A DNA stretch of 64,000 nucleotides. Source: Nitrosopumilus piranensis (GTDB taxonomy: Archaea > Thermoproteota > Nitrososphaeria > Nitrososphaerales > Nitrosopumilaceae). Under the pieces are notes generated by a model, which searched no databases, was not told the origin of the DNA, and was given only the letters and a program-made list of their open reading frames with translations. Made by a program: the position numbers and the translations under genes. This document shows positions 9,858 to 19,433 of the stretch, in pieces. Position 1 is the first letter of the stretch, and each line of letters begins with the position of its first letter. Location of the stretch: contig NZ_CP010868.1 of the NCBI RefSeq assembly GCF_000875775.1, positions 620,001 to 684,000 on the forward strand, given 5' to 3'.

Positions 9858-10634
9858 AATTGTACCGAATTCCGGTACTACTACTCCGTCTTCAATTTCG
9901 ACTTCGGTTGAAGCAGTGTATTTTGGATCGTCAAATTGTTTTGCAGTTACAGTATAGAAACCATCTTGTTTCCATAGCGGACCACTTGTGTTAAATGTGG
10001 TACTGAATTCGCCATTTAGCATTGGTGTGATTTGCCCAATGGATACTTTATTTCCATTTGGTGCAGTAACAGTCAAAGTTACGTCTTGACTAACTCTGTC
10101 TGTTTGTCCTGAGATTTCAATAGTTGAAGATCCTATAACGGCATCTGCATGAATTTCTAATCCTGCATCTTTAGCAATATTTGGTCCAGATGGTACGAAT
10201 ATATCTGAACTATAACTTGACTCAGTTGCTGATGTCTTTTTGGCCATTCCGTTTACTACTTCGACTTCAACGTCCAATGTATAAATTGAATTTTGTTGCA
10301 AGCTTTGTTTAGCTGATATTGTGTAAAATCCATTTTCCTTCCATGTTGGACCTATTTTGAATTTAGTCTCAAATGTTCCGTCACTCATTGGTGAAACTTG
10401 ATCAATAACAACTACGTTATTTCCACTTGGAGATATTACTCTAAATGTAACATCTGTCAACTTTGAAACTGTTTTACCTGTGACAGTAATGGTGTCTGAA
10501 TTTCTATCTGCTTTAGCAGTAATGGACATTCCTTGTGTCTGAGCAAATGCGTCTTGCTGAATTGCAGTCATTGAAATTAATGACAGTGCCATAACGGCAA
10601 ATACCACTGATGTTGTAGAACGTTTTAAATTCAT
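9774..10634 (-). CDS. Exported PEFG-CTERM protein with two Ig-like domains
   Basis: The start is taken at MNLKRSTT, because the five codons before it in the open frame add nothing to the signal peptide (ending near QQDAFAQ). Two Ig-like domains of the shared type follow, with GPTWKENGFY and GPLWKQDGFY as their matching end motifs. The PEFGT motif, membrane helix and RSRLSIIPRY tail close the protein. Unlike its neighbours it has no extra domain before the PEFG signal. It is probably a surface structural or adhesive protein; that role is inferred only. Confidence 0.83.
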   Translation of the reverse strand: MNLKRSTTSVVFAVMALSLISMTAIQQDAFAQTQGMSITAKADRNSDTITVTGKTVSKLTDVTFRVISPSGNNVVVIDQVSPMSDGTFETKFKIGPTWKENGFYTISAKQSLQQNSIYTLDVEVEVVNGMAKKTSATESSYSSDIFVPSGPNIAKDAGLEIHADAVIGSSTIEISGQTDRVSQDVTLTVTAPNGNKVSIGQITPMLNGEFSTTFNTSGPLWKQDGFYTVTAKQFDDPKYTASTEVEIEDGVVVPEFGTIAAMILAVAIISIIAVSARSRLSIIPRY

Positions 10635-10741
10635 CCTATTTTCACCCAAGTTGCTTTGGTATTTATGTATATTTAAAAAGTAATTTTATCATCTAACCCA
10701 TCTATAATACACAATTCTATAAAAAGAGAAAAAAGATGAAA

Positions 10742-11578
10742 TTAGTATCTTGGTATAATACTAAGTCTTGATCTTGCAGATACTGCAATTATTGAGATAA
10801 TTGCTACTGCTAGAATCATTGCTGCGATTGTACCAAATTCTGGGACTACAAATGTACCGATTATCTCGATCTCCTCAGATCCTGCTGGGAATGATATGGT
10901 TAATGTTCTATCTGTTGATGTTTTTATTTCATCAAAGTCTACTTCTTCTCCGTCAACTAGAACGAAAAATTCCTCATCTGCACCATTCATAGTAGCATCT
11001 AATACTGATCTAGGGATTGTCATTGTGATTGAACCGTCATTAGTGGCATCAATTGATACGATCAAAGATTTTGCTTCAAAGTCAGGCATGATTCCAAGTA
11101 GTTTTGCCCCTGTAATCGTATACCCTATCAAATCTGTTGAACCCTCAACTGTTACAGTTTTTTCTGTAACTTTGCCTGTATCCTTTGGTGGTGTTACTAC
11201 CGTAGAACCACCAAATTCAAATGATGTTGTATCTGATCTATTCACACTACCATATTGAACGGTAATTGTGTATGAGCCTTCTGCTCTCATCAATGAACCT
11301 CCAGCAGTAATTTCAGTACTGAATTTTTTGTCTGCGCCAACTGTAACTTGAGCAATTGAGACCAAGTTGCCATTAGGTGCTTTGACAATAACACTTACAG
11401 GAGTTCCTGAATATAGATCTCTAACTTCACCTGTTACCATGATGACTTCGCCTTCTGAATATGATGTTTTATCTGTGGTAACAACAATCGTATTTTGTAT
11501 TTGTCCAAATGCTGGTGACGTACCAATACTTGCAAAAAGAATTGCAGATATGGCAAACACCATCAATTGTGATTTCAT
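10742..11578 (-). CDS. Exported PEFG-CTERM protein
   Basis: The start is set at MKSQLMVFAIS; 18 further upstream codons are open but precede the hydrophobic signal peptide and are unlikely to be translated. After cleavage near SPAFGQ come an Ig-like domain (ending in AGGSLMRAEGSY), a linker, a second beta domain, and the PEFGT-helix-RSRLSIIPRY tail shared with two downstream genes. It is the first gene of the minus-strand PEFG series and diverges from rpoH; a TATA-like run at about 11671-11683 lies between them. Confidence 0.83.
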   Translation of the reverse strand: MKSQLMVFAISAILFASIGTSPAFGQIQNTIVVTTDKTSYSEGEVIMVTGEVRDLYSGTPVSVIVKAPNGNLVSIAQVTVGADKKFSTEITAGGSLMRAEGSYTITVQYGSVNRSDTTSFEFGGSTVVTPPKDTGKVTEKTVTVEGSTDLIGYTITGAKLLGIMPDFEAKSLIVSIDATNDGSITMTIPRSVLDATMNGADEEFFVLVDGEEVDFDEIKTSTDRTLTISFPAGSEEIEIIGTFVVPEFGTIAAMILAVAIISIIAVSARSRLSIIPRY

Positions 11579-11758
11579 TGTTCTTACGCCTAAATTTCTA
11601 CTATTTAAGGTTGTGAAAAGATTAGTTGACAAAATAGAAAAAATACAATTTTCTTGACGAATTTCAGATTAGATATATATTAACCTGAGCGTGAGATTTT
11701 GACAGTTTGTGTGTATTCATTACTGTTACATTTAATGTTCGACGTGGGGGTTTTGTAA

Positions 11759-12010
11759 TTGGCAACTAAGAAAAACCAAATTCTTGTACCTGACCATATC
11801 TATGTTCCAAAGCATGAAATCATTTCAAAACAAGAAGCTGAAGAAGTTTTAAAAAAATACAATTGTAAGCCAACTGAATTACCATTAATCTTTGTAAACG
11901 ATCCTGCAATTTTGGGACTTGGTGTAAAACCTGGTGATATGATAAAGATCACTAGAAAAAGCCCAACTGCTGGTGAGAGTTTCTATTATCGATATGTGGT
12001 GGAAGTATAG
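11759..12010 (+). CDS. rpoH: RNA polymerase subunit H (RPB5-like)
   Basis: The 83-residue protein matches the archaeal RpoH assembly domain: VPDHIYVPKHEII near the N-terminus and DPAILGLGVKPGDMIKI toward the C-terminus. It corresponds to the C-terminal part of eukaryotic RPB5 and sits in the polymerase jaw. The start is TTG. Its stop abuts the rpoB ATG directly, consistent with the standard rpoH-rpoB-rpoA order. A promoter with a TATA-like run lies about 75 bases upstream, which would give a leadered transcript. Confidence 0.95.
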   Translation: MATKKNQILVPDHIYVPKHEIISKQEAEEVLKKYNCKPTELPLIFVNDPAILGLGVKPGDMIKITRKSPTAGESFYYRYVVEV

Positions 12011-15000
12011 ATGGCAGATCCTTCTACAAAACGTTGGCCAGTAATTCAAGATATTTTGAAGAGAGAGGGCATTGCACGTCAACACCTAAACTCCTTTGAT
12101 GAATTTTTAGAAAGAGGACTACAAAGTATTATCAACGAAGTTGGACAAATCGATATTGAAAATGCTGAATACCCTTACAAGATTCAGCTAGGCAAAGTTA
12201 AACTTCAACAACCACGAATGATGGAACTTGATGGCTCCATTACACACATCACTCCAGCTGAAGCTAGATTGAGAAACGTATCTTATTCTGCACCAGTGAT
12301 GATGGAGGCAAGTGTTGTAGAAGATGGAAAAATTCTTGAATCAAGATTTGTCCATATTGGTGATGTTCCAGTTATGGCAAAATCAAATGCATGTATCTTG
12401 CATAATTTCTCTACACAAAAATTAGTTGAACATGGTGAGGACCCAAACGATCCTGGTGGCTACTTTATCATCAATGGTTCTGAACGAGTAATTGTTGGGC
12501 TAGAAGATCTTTCTTACAATAAAATAATTGTTGACCGAGAAACAGTTGGCGGAAACATTGTACACAAAGCCAAAGTATATTCTTCAATTGTTGGTTACCG
12601 TGCAAAATTAGAACTTGTCATGAAAAATGATGGATTAATTGTTGCCAGAATTCCTGGCTCTCCAGTTGATATTCCAGTAGTTACTTTGATGAGAGCACTT
12701 GGATTAGAATCAGACAGAGAGATTGCAGCTGCAGTTTCTTTGGTAGATGAACTTCAAGATGAATTAGAAGGCTCTTTTGAAAAAGCAGGTGATGTTCCAA
12801 CTGCAAAAGACGCTATCGTTTACATCAGTAAGAGAATTGCTCCGGGAATGCTTGAAGAATTTCAGATTAAACGTGCTGAGACTTTGCTTGATTGGGGTCT
12901 GTTACCTCACTTGGGAAAGCATCCTGAAAACAGAAAAGAAAAGGCACAATTTTTGGGAGAAGCTGCTTGTAAATTATTAGAACTAAGACTTGGTTGGATA
13001 AAGCCTGACGACAAGGATCACTATGGAAACAAAGTCATCAAATTTGCAGGTCAGATGCTTGCAGACTTGTTTAGAACTGCATTTAGAAATCTTGTCCGCG
13101 ACATGAAATACCAACTAGAACGCTCAGGCCAAAAACGTGGAATTAATGCTGTAGCTGCTGCTATTCGTCCGGGAATTATTACTGATAAACTAAACAATGC
13201 AATTGCCACTGGAAACTGGGGAAGAGGTAGAGTAGGTGTAACTCAACTACTTGATAGAACTAACTATCTTTCAACTATTAGTCACCTTAGAAGAATTCAA
13301 TCTCCTCTTAGTAGAACCCAGCCAAATTTTGAGGCAAGAGACTTGCATGCAACCCACTTTGGAAGAATCTGTCCAAGTGAAACCCCTGAAGGATCAAATT
13401 GTGGTCTTGTAAAAAATCTCGCATTATCTGGAATCATTTCAGTAAACGTACCATCTGAAGAAATTATAGAGAAGCTCTATGACCTTGGAACTGTTCACTT
13501 TTTTGATGCCAAAGAAGATTTGAAAAAAGATGGGACTAGAATATTTGTTGATGGTAGATTAATTGGATATTATAAAGACGGTGAACAACTTGCAGAATCT
13601 CTAAGGGACTTGAGAAGAAATTCAAAGATTCACCCACATGTTGGTGTATCATTTCATAAATCTGAAATTGAAGGTTCTACAAGAAGATTATACGTTAACT
13701 GTAATGCAGGACGTGTACTAAGACCATTAATTATTATCAAAGATAACAAACCACTACTTACTTCTGATTTGTTAGATAAAATCTCAAAGAAACTCATCTC
13801 ATGGACTGATCTTTTGAGAATGGGCGTACTTGAAATGATTGATGCAAATGAAGAAGAGAACTGCTATGTCACACTAGATGAAAAAGACACAAAGAAGCAT
13901 ACTCATCTTGAAGTTTTCCCACCAGCAATTCTTGGTGCAGGAGCTTCAATAATTCCATATCCTGAACACAACCAGTCTCCAAGAAATACATACGAGTCTG
14001 CAATGGCAAAACAGAGTCTGGGATTCTCAACACCGATGATGAATACAAGTACTTACGTTAGACAGCACTTTATGCTATATCCACAAGTTCCAATTGTCAA
14101 TACAAAAGCAATGAAACTTTTGGGATTAGAAGACAGACCAGCAGGTCAGAACTGTGTAGTTGCAGTATTGCCATTTGATGGTTACAATATTGAAGATGCA
14201 ATTGTTCTTAGCAAGGCATCAGTTGATAGAGGACTTGGAAGAACATTCTTCTTTAGAATTTATGATGCTGAAGCAAAACAATATCCTGGCGGAATGCGTG
14301 ATGCATTTGAAATTCCAAACGCTGAGGATAATATCCGAGGTTACAAGGGAGAACGTGCATACAGACTATTAGAAGAAGACGGTGTTGTTGCAGCAGAAGC
14401 CCCAGTAAAAGGTGGCGACATCTTGATTGGAAAAACTAGTCCTCCAAGATTCATGGAAGAGTATAGAGAGTTTGAATCATCTGGCCCATATAGAAGGGAT
14501 ACCTCAATTGGCGTCAGACCGTCAGAAACTGGTGTTGTTGATACTGTAGTTATGACTCAATCAAATGAAGGCGGAAAGATGTACAAGATTAGAGCAAGAG
14601 ATATGAGAATTCCAGAGATTGGTGACAAGTTTGCATCAAGACACGGACAAAAAGGAATTTTAGGAATTTTAGCTAAAGCAGAAGACTTGCCATATACTGC
14701 AAGTGGAATGTCTCCTGATGTTTTGATTAATCCACATGCATTCCCATCTAGAATGACAGTTGGTATGATGATGGAATCCATCTGTGGAAAATCTGCAGCA
14801 CTACGTGGAAAGAGATTTGATGGTTCTGCATTTGTTGGAGAGAAGATGGATGAGGTAAGACAAGTAATGGATGCACATGGCTTTGAATATTCTGGTAAAG
14901 AGATAATGTATGACGGAAGAACTGGAAAATCATTCCCAGTTGAAGTCTTTATCGGTGTTGTATACTATCAGAAACTACACCACATGGTTGCAGATAAGAT

Positions 15001-15358
15001 TCATGCAAGAGCACGTGGACAAGTTCAGATGTTAACTAAACAGCCAACAGAAGGAAGAGCAAGAGGTGGTGGCCTTAGATTCGGTGAAATGGAGAGAGAT
15101 TGTTTGATTGCTTATGGTGCTTCTATGATTCTAAAAGACAGACTACTTGATGAGTCTGATAAATCTGATATCTTTGTTTGTGAGAGATGTGGTCTTGTTG
15201 CTTACCATGATGTTAAACAAAGAAAGTATGTATGCAGAGTATGTGGCGATAAAGCAAAGGTCTCCTCTGTTTCAGTTGCATATGCATTCAAACTACTCTT
15301 ACAAGAGATGCAGAGTCTCAATGTCGCACCAAGATTACTAATCAAGGAGAAACTATAA
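12011..15358 (+). CDS. rpoB: RNA polymerase subunit B (unsplit)
   Basis: A 1115-residue second-largest polymerase subunit, continuous in one frame rather than divided into B' and B'' as in many euryarchaea. Family landmarks are visible: RICPSETPEGSNCGLVKNL, GYNIEDAIVLSK, RHGQKGILG and, near the C-terminus, a zinc site CERCGLVAYH...CRVCGD. It forms one side of the active-site cleft and contacts the RNA-DNA hybrid. The stop overlaps the ATG of rpoA by one base, so the pair is translationally coupled. Confidence 0.98.
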   Translation: MADPSTKRWPVIQDILKREGIARQHLNSFDEFLERGLQSIINEVGQIDIENAEYPYKIQLGKVKLQQPRMMELDGSITHITPAEARLRNVSYSAPVMMEASVVEDGKILESRFVHIGDVPVMAKSNACILHNFSTQKLVEHGEDPNDPGGYFIINGSERVIVGLEDLSYNKIIVDRETVGGNIVHKAKVYSSIVGYRAKLELVMKNDGLIVARIPGSPVDIPVVTLMRALGLESDREIAAAVSLVDELQDELEGSFEKAGDVPTAKDAIVYISKRIAPGMLEEFQIKRAETLLDWGLLPHLGKHPENRKEKAQFLGEAACKLLELRLGWIKPDDKDHYGNKVIKFAGQMLADLFRTAFRNLVRDMKYQLERSGQKRGINAVAAAIRPGIITDKLNNAIATGNWGRGRVGVTQLLDRTNYLSTISHLRRIQSPLSRTQPNFEARDLHATHFGRICPSETPEGSNCGLVKNLALSGIISVNVPSEEIIEKLYDLGTVHFFDAKEDLKKDGTRIFVDGRLIGYYKDGEQLAESLRDLRRNSKIHPHVGVSFHKSEIEGSTRRLYVNCNAGRVLRPLIIIKDNKPLLTSDLLDKISKKLISWTDLLRMGVLEMIDANEEENCYVTLDEKDTKKHTHLEVFPPAILGAGASIIPYPEHNQSPRNTYESAMAKQSLGFSTPMMNTSTYVRQHFMLYPQVPIVNTKAMKLLGLEDRPAGQNCVVAVLPFDGYNIEDAIVLSKASVDRGLGRTFFFRIYDAEAKQYPGGMRDAFEIPNAEDNIRGYKGERAYRLLEEDGVVAAEAPVKGGDILIGKTSPPRFMEEYREFESSGPYRRDTSIGVRPSETGVVDTVVMTQSNEGGKMYKIRARDMRIPEIGDKFASRHGQKGILGILAKAEDLPYTASGMSPDVLINPHAFPSRMTVGMMMESICGKSAALRGKRFDGSAFVGEKMDEVRQVMDAHGFEYSGKEIMYDGRTGKSFPVEVFIGVVYYQKLHHMVADKIHARARGQVQMLTKQPTEGRARGGGLRFGEMERDCLIAYGASMILKDRLLDESDKSDIFVCERCGLVAYHDVKQRKYVCRVCGDKAKVSSVSVAYAFKLLLQEMQSLNVAPRLLIKEKL

Positions 15359-18300
15359 TGTCGATTCAAGCAGTAAAAGCAATTGATGGAATCAGATTCT
15401 CTGTTTGGTCTCCAACTGAAATCAGAAAATATTCTGTTGCAGAAATCACTGCTCCTGAAACTTATGATGAAGATGGAATGCCTGTTCAGGGAGGTTTGAT
15501 GGATGGCAGACTGGGAACACTAGAGCCTGGACAAAAATGTCTTACATGTGGAAATACTGCAGCAAGATGTCCTGGACACTTTGGACACTTGGAATTAGCA
15601 GAGCCTGTTTTGCATATTGCATTTATTGATAATATCTACAAGTTACTGCAATCAACATGTCGTTCTTGTGCAAGACTCAAAGTTCCTCAAGAAGACTTGG
15701 ATGTCTTTAGAAACATCAAAGAAAAACATGCAGCATATACTGTAATCTCTCAAAAACGTATTCCAGAACAAATCATTGAAAAAGCAAAGAAAGCAAAGGA
15801 ATGCCCTCACTGTGGTAAAACACAATACGAGTTAATTTTTACCAAACCAACTATATTTGTCGAAAAAACAGAAATCGGAGAACACAGATTACTTCCAATT
15901 ACAATTAGAGAAAGATTCTCACAAATCCTTGATGAAGATTTAGAATTATTATCATATGATCCAATTACTGCAAGACCTGAATGGTTTGTATTGCAGGCAT
16001 TTCCTGTCCCACCAGTAACTGTTAGACCATCAATTATTTTGGAGACTGGAATTAGATCAGAAGATGACCTGACACACAAGATGGTAGATATCATCAGGGT
16101 TAACCAGAGACTAAAAGAAAGCAAAGATGCAGGAACTCCTCCACTAATCGTTCAAGACTTGGTGGATTTGTTACAATATCATACAACAACATACTTTGAT
16201 AATGAAGTATCTGGAATCCCACAAGCTCATCATCGTTCTGGACGTCCTCTCAAAACTTTGACTCAAAGACTCAAAGGAAAAGAGGGAAGATTCAGAGGTT
16301 CATTATCTGGAAAGAGAGTTGACTTTTCAAGCAGAACTGTAATCTCTCCTGATCCTAACTTGGACTTGAGCGAAGTCGGTGTCCCAGAGACAGTTGCAAT
16401 GAAATTAACAATTCCTGAAATTGTAACAGAATGGAACATTGAGAGAATGAGAAAACTTGTAATTAATGGACCTGAGAAATTCCCAGGCGTAAACTATATC
16501 GTCCGACCAGACGGAGTAAAGATTAGACTTGATTTCGTAGAGGACCGCTCTACAATTGCTGAAACACTTGAGATTGGATACTTGGTAGAAAGACATCTTG
16601 CAGACGGTGACATTGTCATGTTCAACAGACAACCATCACTCCACCAGATGTCAATCATGGCACACTATGTCCGTGTACTTCCCGGAAAGACATTCAGACT
16701 TCACCCATCAGTTTGTCCACCATACAACGCAGACTTTGATGGTGATGAGATGAACCTTCACGTTCCTCAAAGTGAAGAAGCACGTGCAGAAGCAATTCTT
16801 TTGATGAGAGTTCAAGATCAATTGATCTCTCCCAGATATGGCGGTCCAATCATTGGTGCCCTAAGAGACTTTGTAACTGGTGCATACCTTCTAACTAAAG
16901 ACGATACTATTTTGTCTATTCAAGAATTCTCAAACCTTGCAATGCTTGGCGGTTACATAGAACCATTACCAAAACCTGCAACTAAAACAAAAGACGGTCC
17001 GGCATATACTGGAAAGCAACTCTTCTCATTGTTCTTGCCAAAAGACTTCAACTATGTCATTACATCAAAGTGGTCCAAGGGAACAAAGGGAAAAGCAAAA
17101 GATGTTGTAATTAAAAATGGTGAACTAATCAGCGGTGTAATTGACAAATCTTCAATTGGCGCAGAAGAACCAGAAAGTGTACTACATAGAATTGCAAAAG
17201 ACTATGGCAATGCCGTAGGAAAAAGCTTCCTCAACTCTATTCTCATTATGGTAAAACAATTCATCACTCACTATGGTTTCAGTTATGGTTACGGTGACCT
17301 TATCGTCCCTGACAAAGACAAACAACAGATTCTTGATGACATTCAAGAGACTTATGACACTGTAGATGACTTGACTGATCAATTCAAGAAAGGTACTTTG
17401 AAACTAACAAGAGGTATGAGACCTGAAGAAGCATTAGAGGCCTATATTGTAAATGAATTGGGTAAAGCCAGAGACAAGGCAGGCTCTACTGCAAATGATT
17501 GCCTTCCAGCAGACAATGCAGGAAAAATCATGGCTACTACTGGTGCAAGAGGCTCATCACTTAACGTGGGTCAGATGGCAGGAGCCCTTGGACAACAGTC
17601 GAGAAGAGGTAACAGACTTCATGAAGGCTACAACAACAGAGCCTTGACACACTATCAAGAACATGACAATAATCCTGATGCACATGGATTTGTAAAATCC
17701 AATTACAGAGAAGGACTATCTGCACTTGAATTCTTCTTCCACGCAATGGGTGGTCGTGAAGGACTTGTAGACACTGCAGTCAGAACACAACAAAGTGGTT
17801 ACATGCAGCGTAGATTGATCAACGCATTAGAACACATTAGATTAGAATATGATGGAACAGTAAGAGATCCACACGGACACATTGTTCAATTCCTTTATGG
17901 TGAAGATGGAATTGATGTTCAAAAGAGTGATCATGGTGAGGCATTTAACCCAAGTAGATTAATTGAATCTCAGAAAATTGTTGACTCTGGCAAAAAGGCA
18001 ACAAAAGACGAGATTGAAACTTTGGCCAAGAAATACACCAAGACCTTTAACCCAAGACTTACCTCACTTGTAACTGATGCATTACTAGAATCTGGATTAA
18101 GCAAAGATGGTATTGAGGCAGTATGTAAGAAGGGATTGCTACTTTACAACAAAGCTAAAGTTGAACCAGGACAAGCAGTCGGAATCATCACTGCACAATC
18201 AATTGGTGAACCTGGTACTCAGATGACATTAAGAACATTCCACTTTGCAGGAATTAAAGAAAGAAACGTTACACTGGGTCTTCCAAGATTAATTGAACTA

Positions 18301-19149
18301 GTTGATGCAAGAAAGAAACCAGTAACGCCAACTATGGATATTTATCTTGATGGGGACTCAAAGAAATCAAGAGAAAAAGCAATTGATGTTGCAAGAAATG
18401 TTTTGCAAACCAAAGTAAGTGCCTTGATTGCAGACAGTGAAACTGACTATGCAACTGAAATTAAACTAATTTTGAGTGAAAACAGGCTCAAAGAGAGAGG
18501 CTGTACTATTGCTGAAGTAGAGGCAGCACTATCATCAAACAAGAAATTCAAGTTGGAGACAACTGGTGAACTAATTACATTAAAACTAGTTGAGGAATCT
18601 GATACTGCAACAGCAATTGCAATCCGAAACAAAGTTCTTAACACTACTGTCAAAGGTGTACCAGACATTGAACGTGTAACACTAGTCCAAAAAGATGATG
18701 AGTGGGTTATCCAGACAACTGGTTCAAACGTTGCAAAGGTCTTAGAAGTAAAAGGAATTGACAAGAGAAACGTTAGAACAAACAACGTCTTTGAAATTGC
18801 AGGAACACTTGGAATTGAAGCTGCAAGAAATGCACTAATCAATGAACTTAACAGTACTCTAGAAGATCAGGGACTTGAAGTTGATAATAGATACATTATG
18901 TTAGTAGCTGACTTGATGTGCTCACGTGGTTACATGCAACAAATTGGAAGACATGGAATTGCAGGAACCAAAGACAGTGTCTTGGCAAGAGCCGCATTTG
19001 AGATTACCGTTCCAACAATTGCACATGCTGCACTTGGAGGAGAAATTGAACAACTCAAAGGTATCACTGAAAACGTAATTGTTGGAAGTAACATTCCAAT
19101 TGGCAGTGGTACAGTTGACTTGTACATGCAAGTAAGCAAGAAGAAATAA
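15358..19149 (+). CDS. rpoA: RNA polymerase subunit A (A' and A'' in one chain)
   Basis: One 1263-residue frame holds both halves that most archaea encode as rpoA1 and rpoA2. The catalytic metal-binding loop NADFDGDEMNLH lies near residue 455. N-terminal zinc cysteines appear as CLTCGNTAARCPGHFGH. The A'' part, from about residue 880, includes GQAVGIITAQSIGEPGTQM. No intein or break is seen. The unsplit subunit is a known feature of Nitrososphaerota and eukaryotes, and supports the lineage call. Confidence 0.98.
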   Translation: MSIQAVKAIDGIRFSVWSPTEIRKYSVAEITAPETYDEDGMPVQGGLMDGRLGTLEPGQKCLTCGNTAARCPGHFGHLELAEPVLHIAFIDNIYKLLQSTCRSCARLKVPQEDLDVFRNIKEKHAAYTVISQKRIPEQIIEKAKKAKECPHCGKTQYELIFTKPTIFVEKTEIGEHRLLPITIRERFSQILDEDLELLSYDPITARPEWFVLQAFPVPPVTVRPSIILETGIRSEDDLTHKMVDIIRVNQRLKESKDAGTPPLIVQDLVDLLQYHTTTYFDNEVSGIPQAHHRSGRPLKTLTQRLKGKEGRFRGSLSGKRVDFSSRTVISPDPNLDLSEVGVPETVAMKLTIPEIVTEWNIERMRKLVINGPEKFPGVNYIVRPDGVKIRLDFVEDRSTIAETLEIGYLVERHLADGDIVMFNRQPSLHQMSIMAHYVRVLPGKTFRLHPSVCPPYNADFDGDEMNLHVPQSEEARAEAILLMRVQDQLISPRYGGPIIGALRDFVTGAYLLTKDDTILSIQEFSNLAMLGGYIEPLPKPATKTKDGPAYTGKQLFSLFLPKDFNYVITSKWSKGTKGKAKDVVIKNGELISGVIDKSSIGAEEPESVLHRIAKDYGNAVGKSFLNSILIMVKQFITHYGFSYGYGDLIVPDKDKQQILDDIQETYDTVDDLTDQFKKGTLKLTRGMRPEEALEAYIVNELGKARDKAGSTANDCLPADNAGKIMATTGARGSSLNVGQMAGALGQQSRRGNRLHEGYNNRALTHYQEHDNNPDAHGFVKSNYREGLSALEFFFHAMGGREGLVDTAVRTQQSGYMQRRLINALEHIRLEYDGTVRDPHGHIVQFLYGEDGIDVQKSDHGEAFNPSRLIESQKIVDSGKKATKDEIETLAKKYTKTFNPRLTSLVTDALLESGLSKDGIEAVCKKGLLLYNKAKVEPGQAVGIITAQSIGEPGTQMTLRTFHFAGIKERNVTLGLPRLIELVDARKKPVTPTMDIYLDGDSKKSREKAIDVARNVLQTKVSALIADSETDYATEIKLILSENRLKERGCTIAEVEAALSSNKKFKLETTGELITLKLVEESDTATAIAIRNKVLNTTVKGVPDIERVTLVQKDDEWVIQTTGSNVAKVLEVKGIDKRNVRTNNVFEIAGTLGIEAARNALINELNSTLEDQGLEVDNRYIMLVADLMCSRGYMQQIGRHGIAGTKDSVLARAAFEITVPTIAHAALGGEIEQLKGITENVIVGSNIPIGSGTVDLYMQVSKKK

Positions 19150-19162
19150 CTTGATGATAATT

Positions 19163-19396
19163 ATGGCAGATGAAATTTCAACACTAATGGCAAACTCCAA
19201 AGATAAAGTTGTCTTGCTTCGATTAAGAAACAACAAGACAGTTCAAGGGGTACTGCAAGACTTTGATATTCACATGAACCTTACACTAGAAAACGCTGAA
19301 GACATTACTGAAAAAAAACCAGAACCACTAGGCAAAATATTGCTTCGCGGTGACAACATTTTGGCAATATCTTTGCCTGATGAAGAGTCAGACTAG
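19163..19396 (+). CDS. Sm-like (Lsm) RNA-binding protein
   Basis: Sm1 and Sm2 motifs are visible (VVLLRLRNNKTVQGVLQDFDIHMNL, given here only as landmarks, then ILLRGDNILAI). Lsm proteins form rings that bind U-rich RNA. The start is taken at MADEISTLM, since the TTG and ATG codons 3-4 codons upstream crowd the rpoA stop. It follows rpoA by 13 bases and probably shares its transcript. An Lsm gene in this place is not part of the canonical euryarchaeal rpo order. Confidence 0.9.
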   Translation: MADEISTLMANSKDKVVLLRLRNNKTVQGVLQDFDIHMNLTLENAEDITEKKPEPLGKILLRGDNILAISLPDEESD

Positions 19397-19433
19397 TAAA
19401 CCATAAATCTTAACTCTACCATATCAAAAGTGA

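Noticed and set aside
15358-19149. Intein in the RNA polymerase A subunit
   Set aside because: Length and motif order are normal and no splicing-domain motifs are seen.
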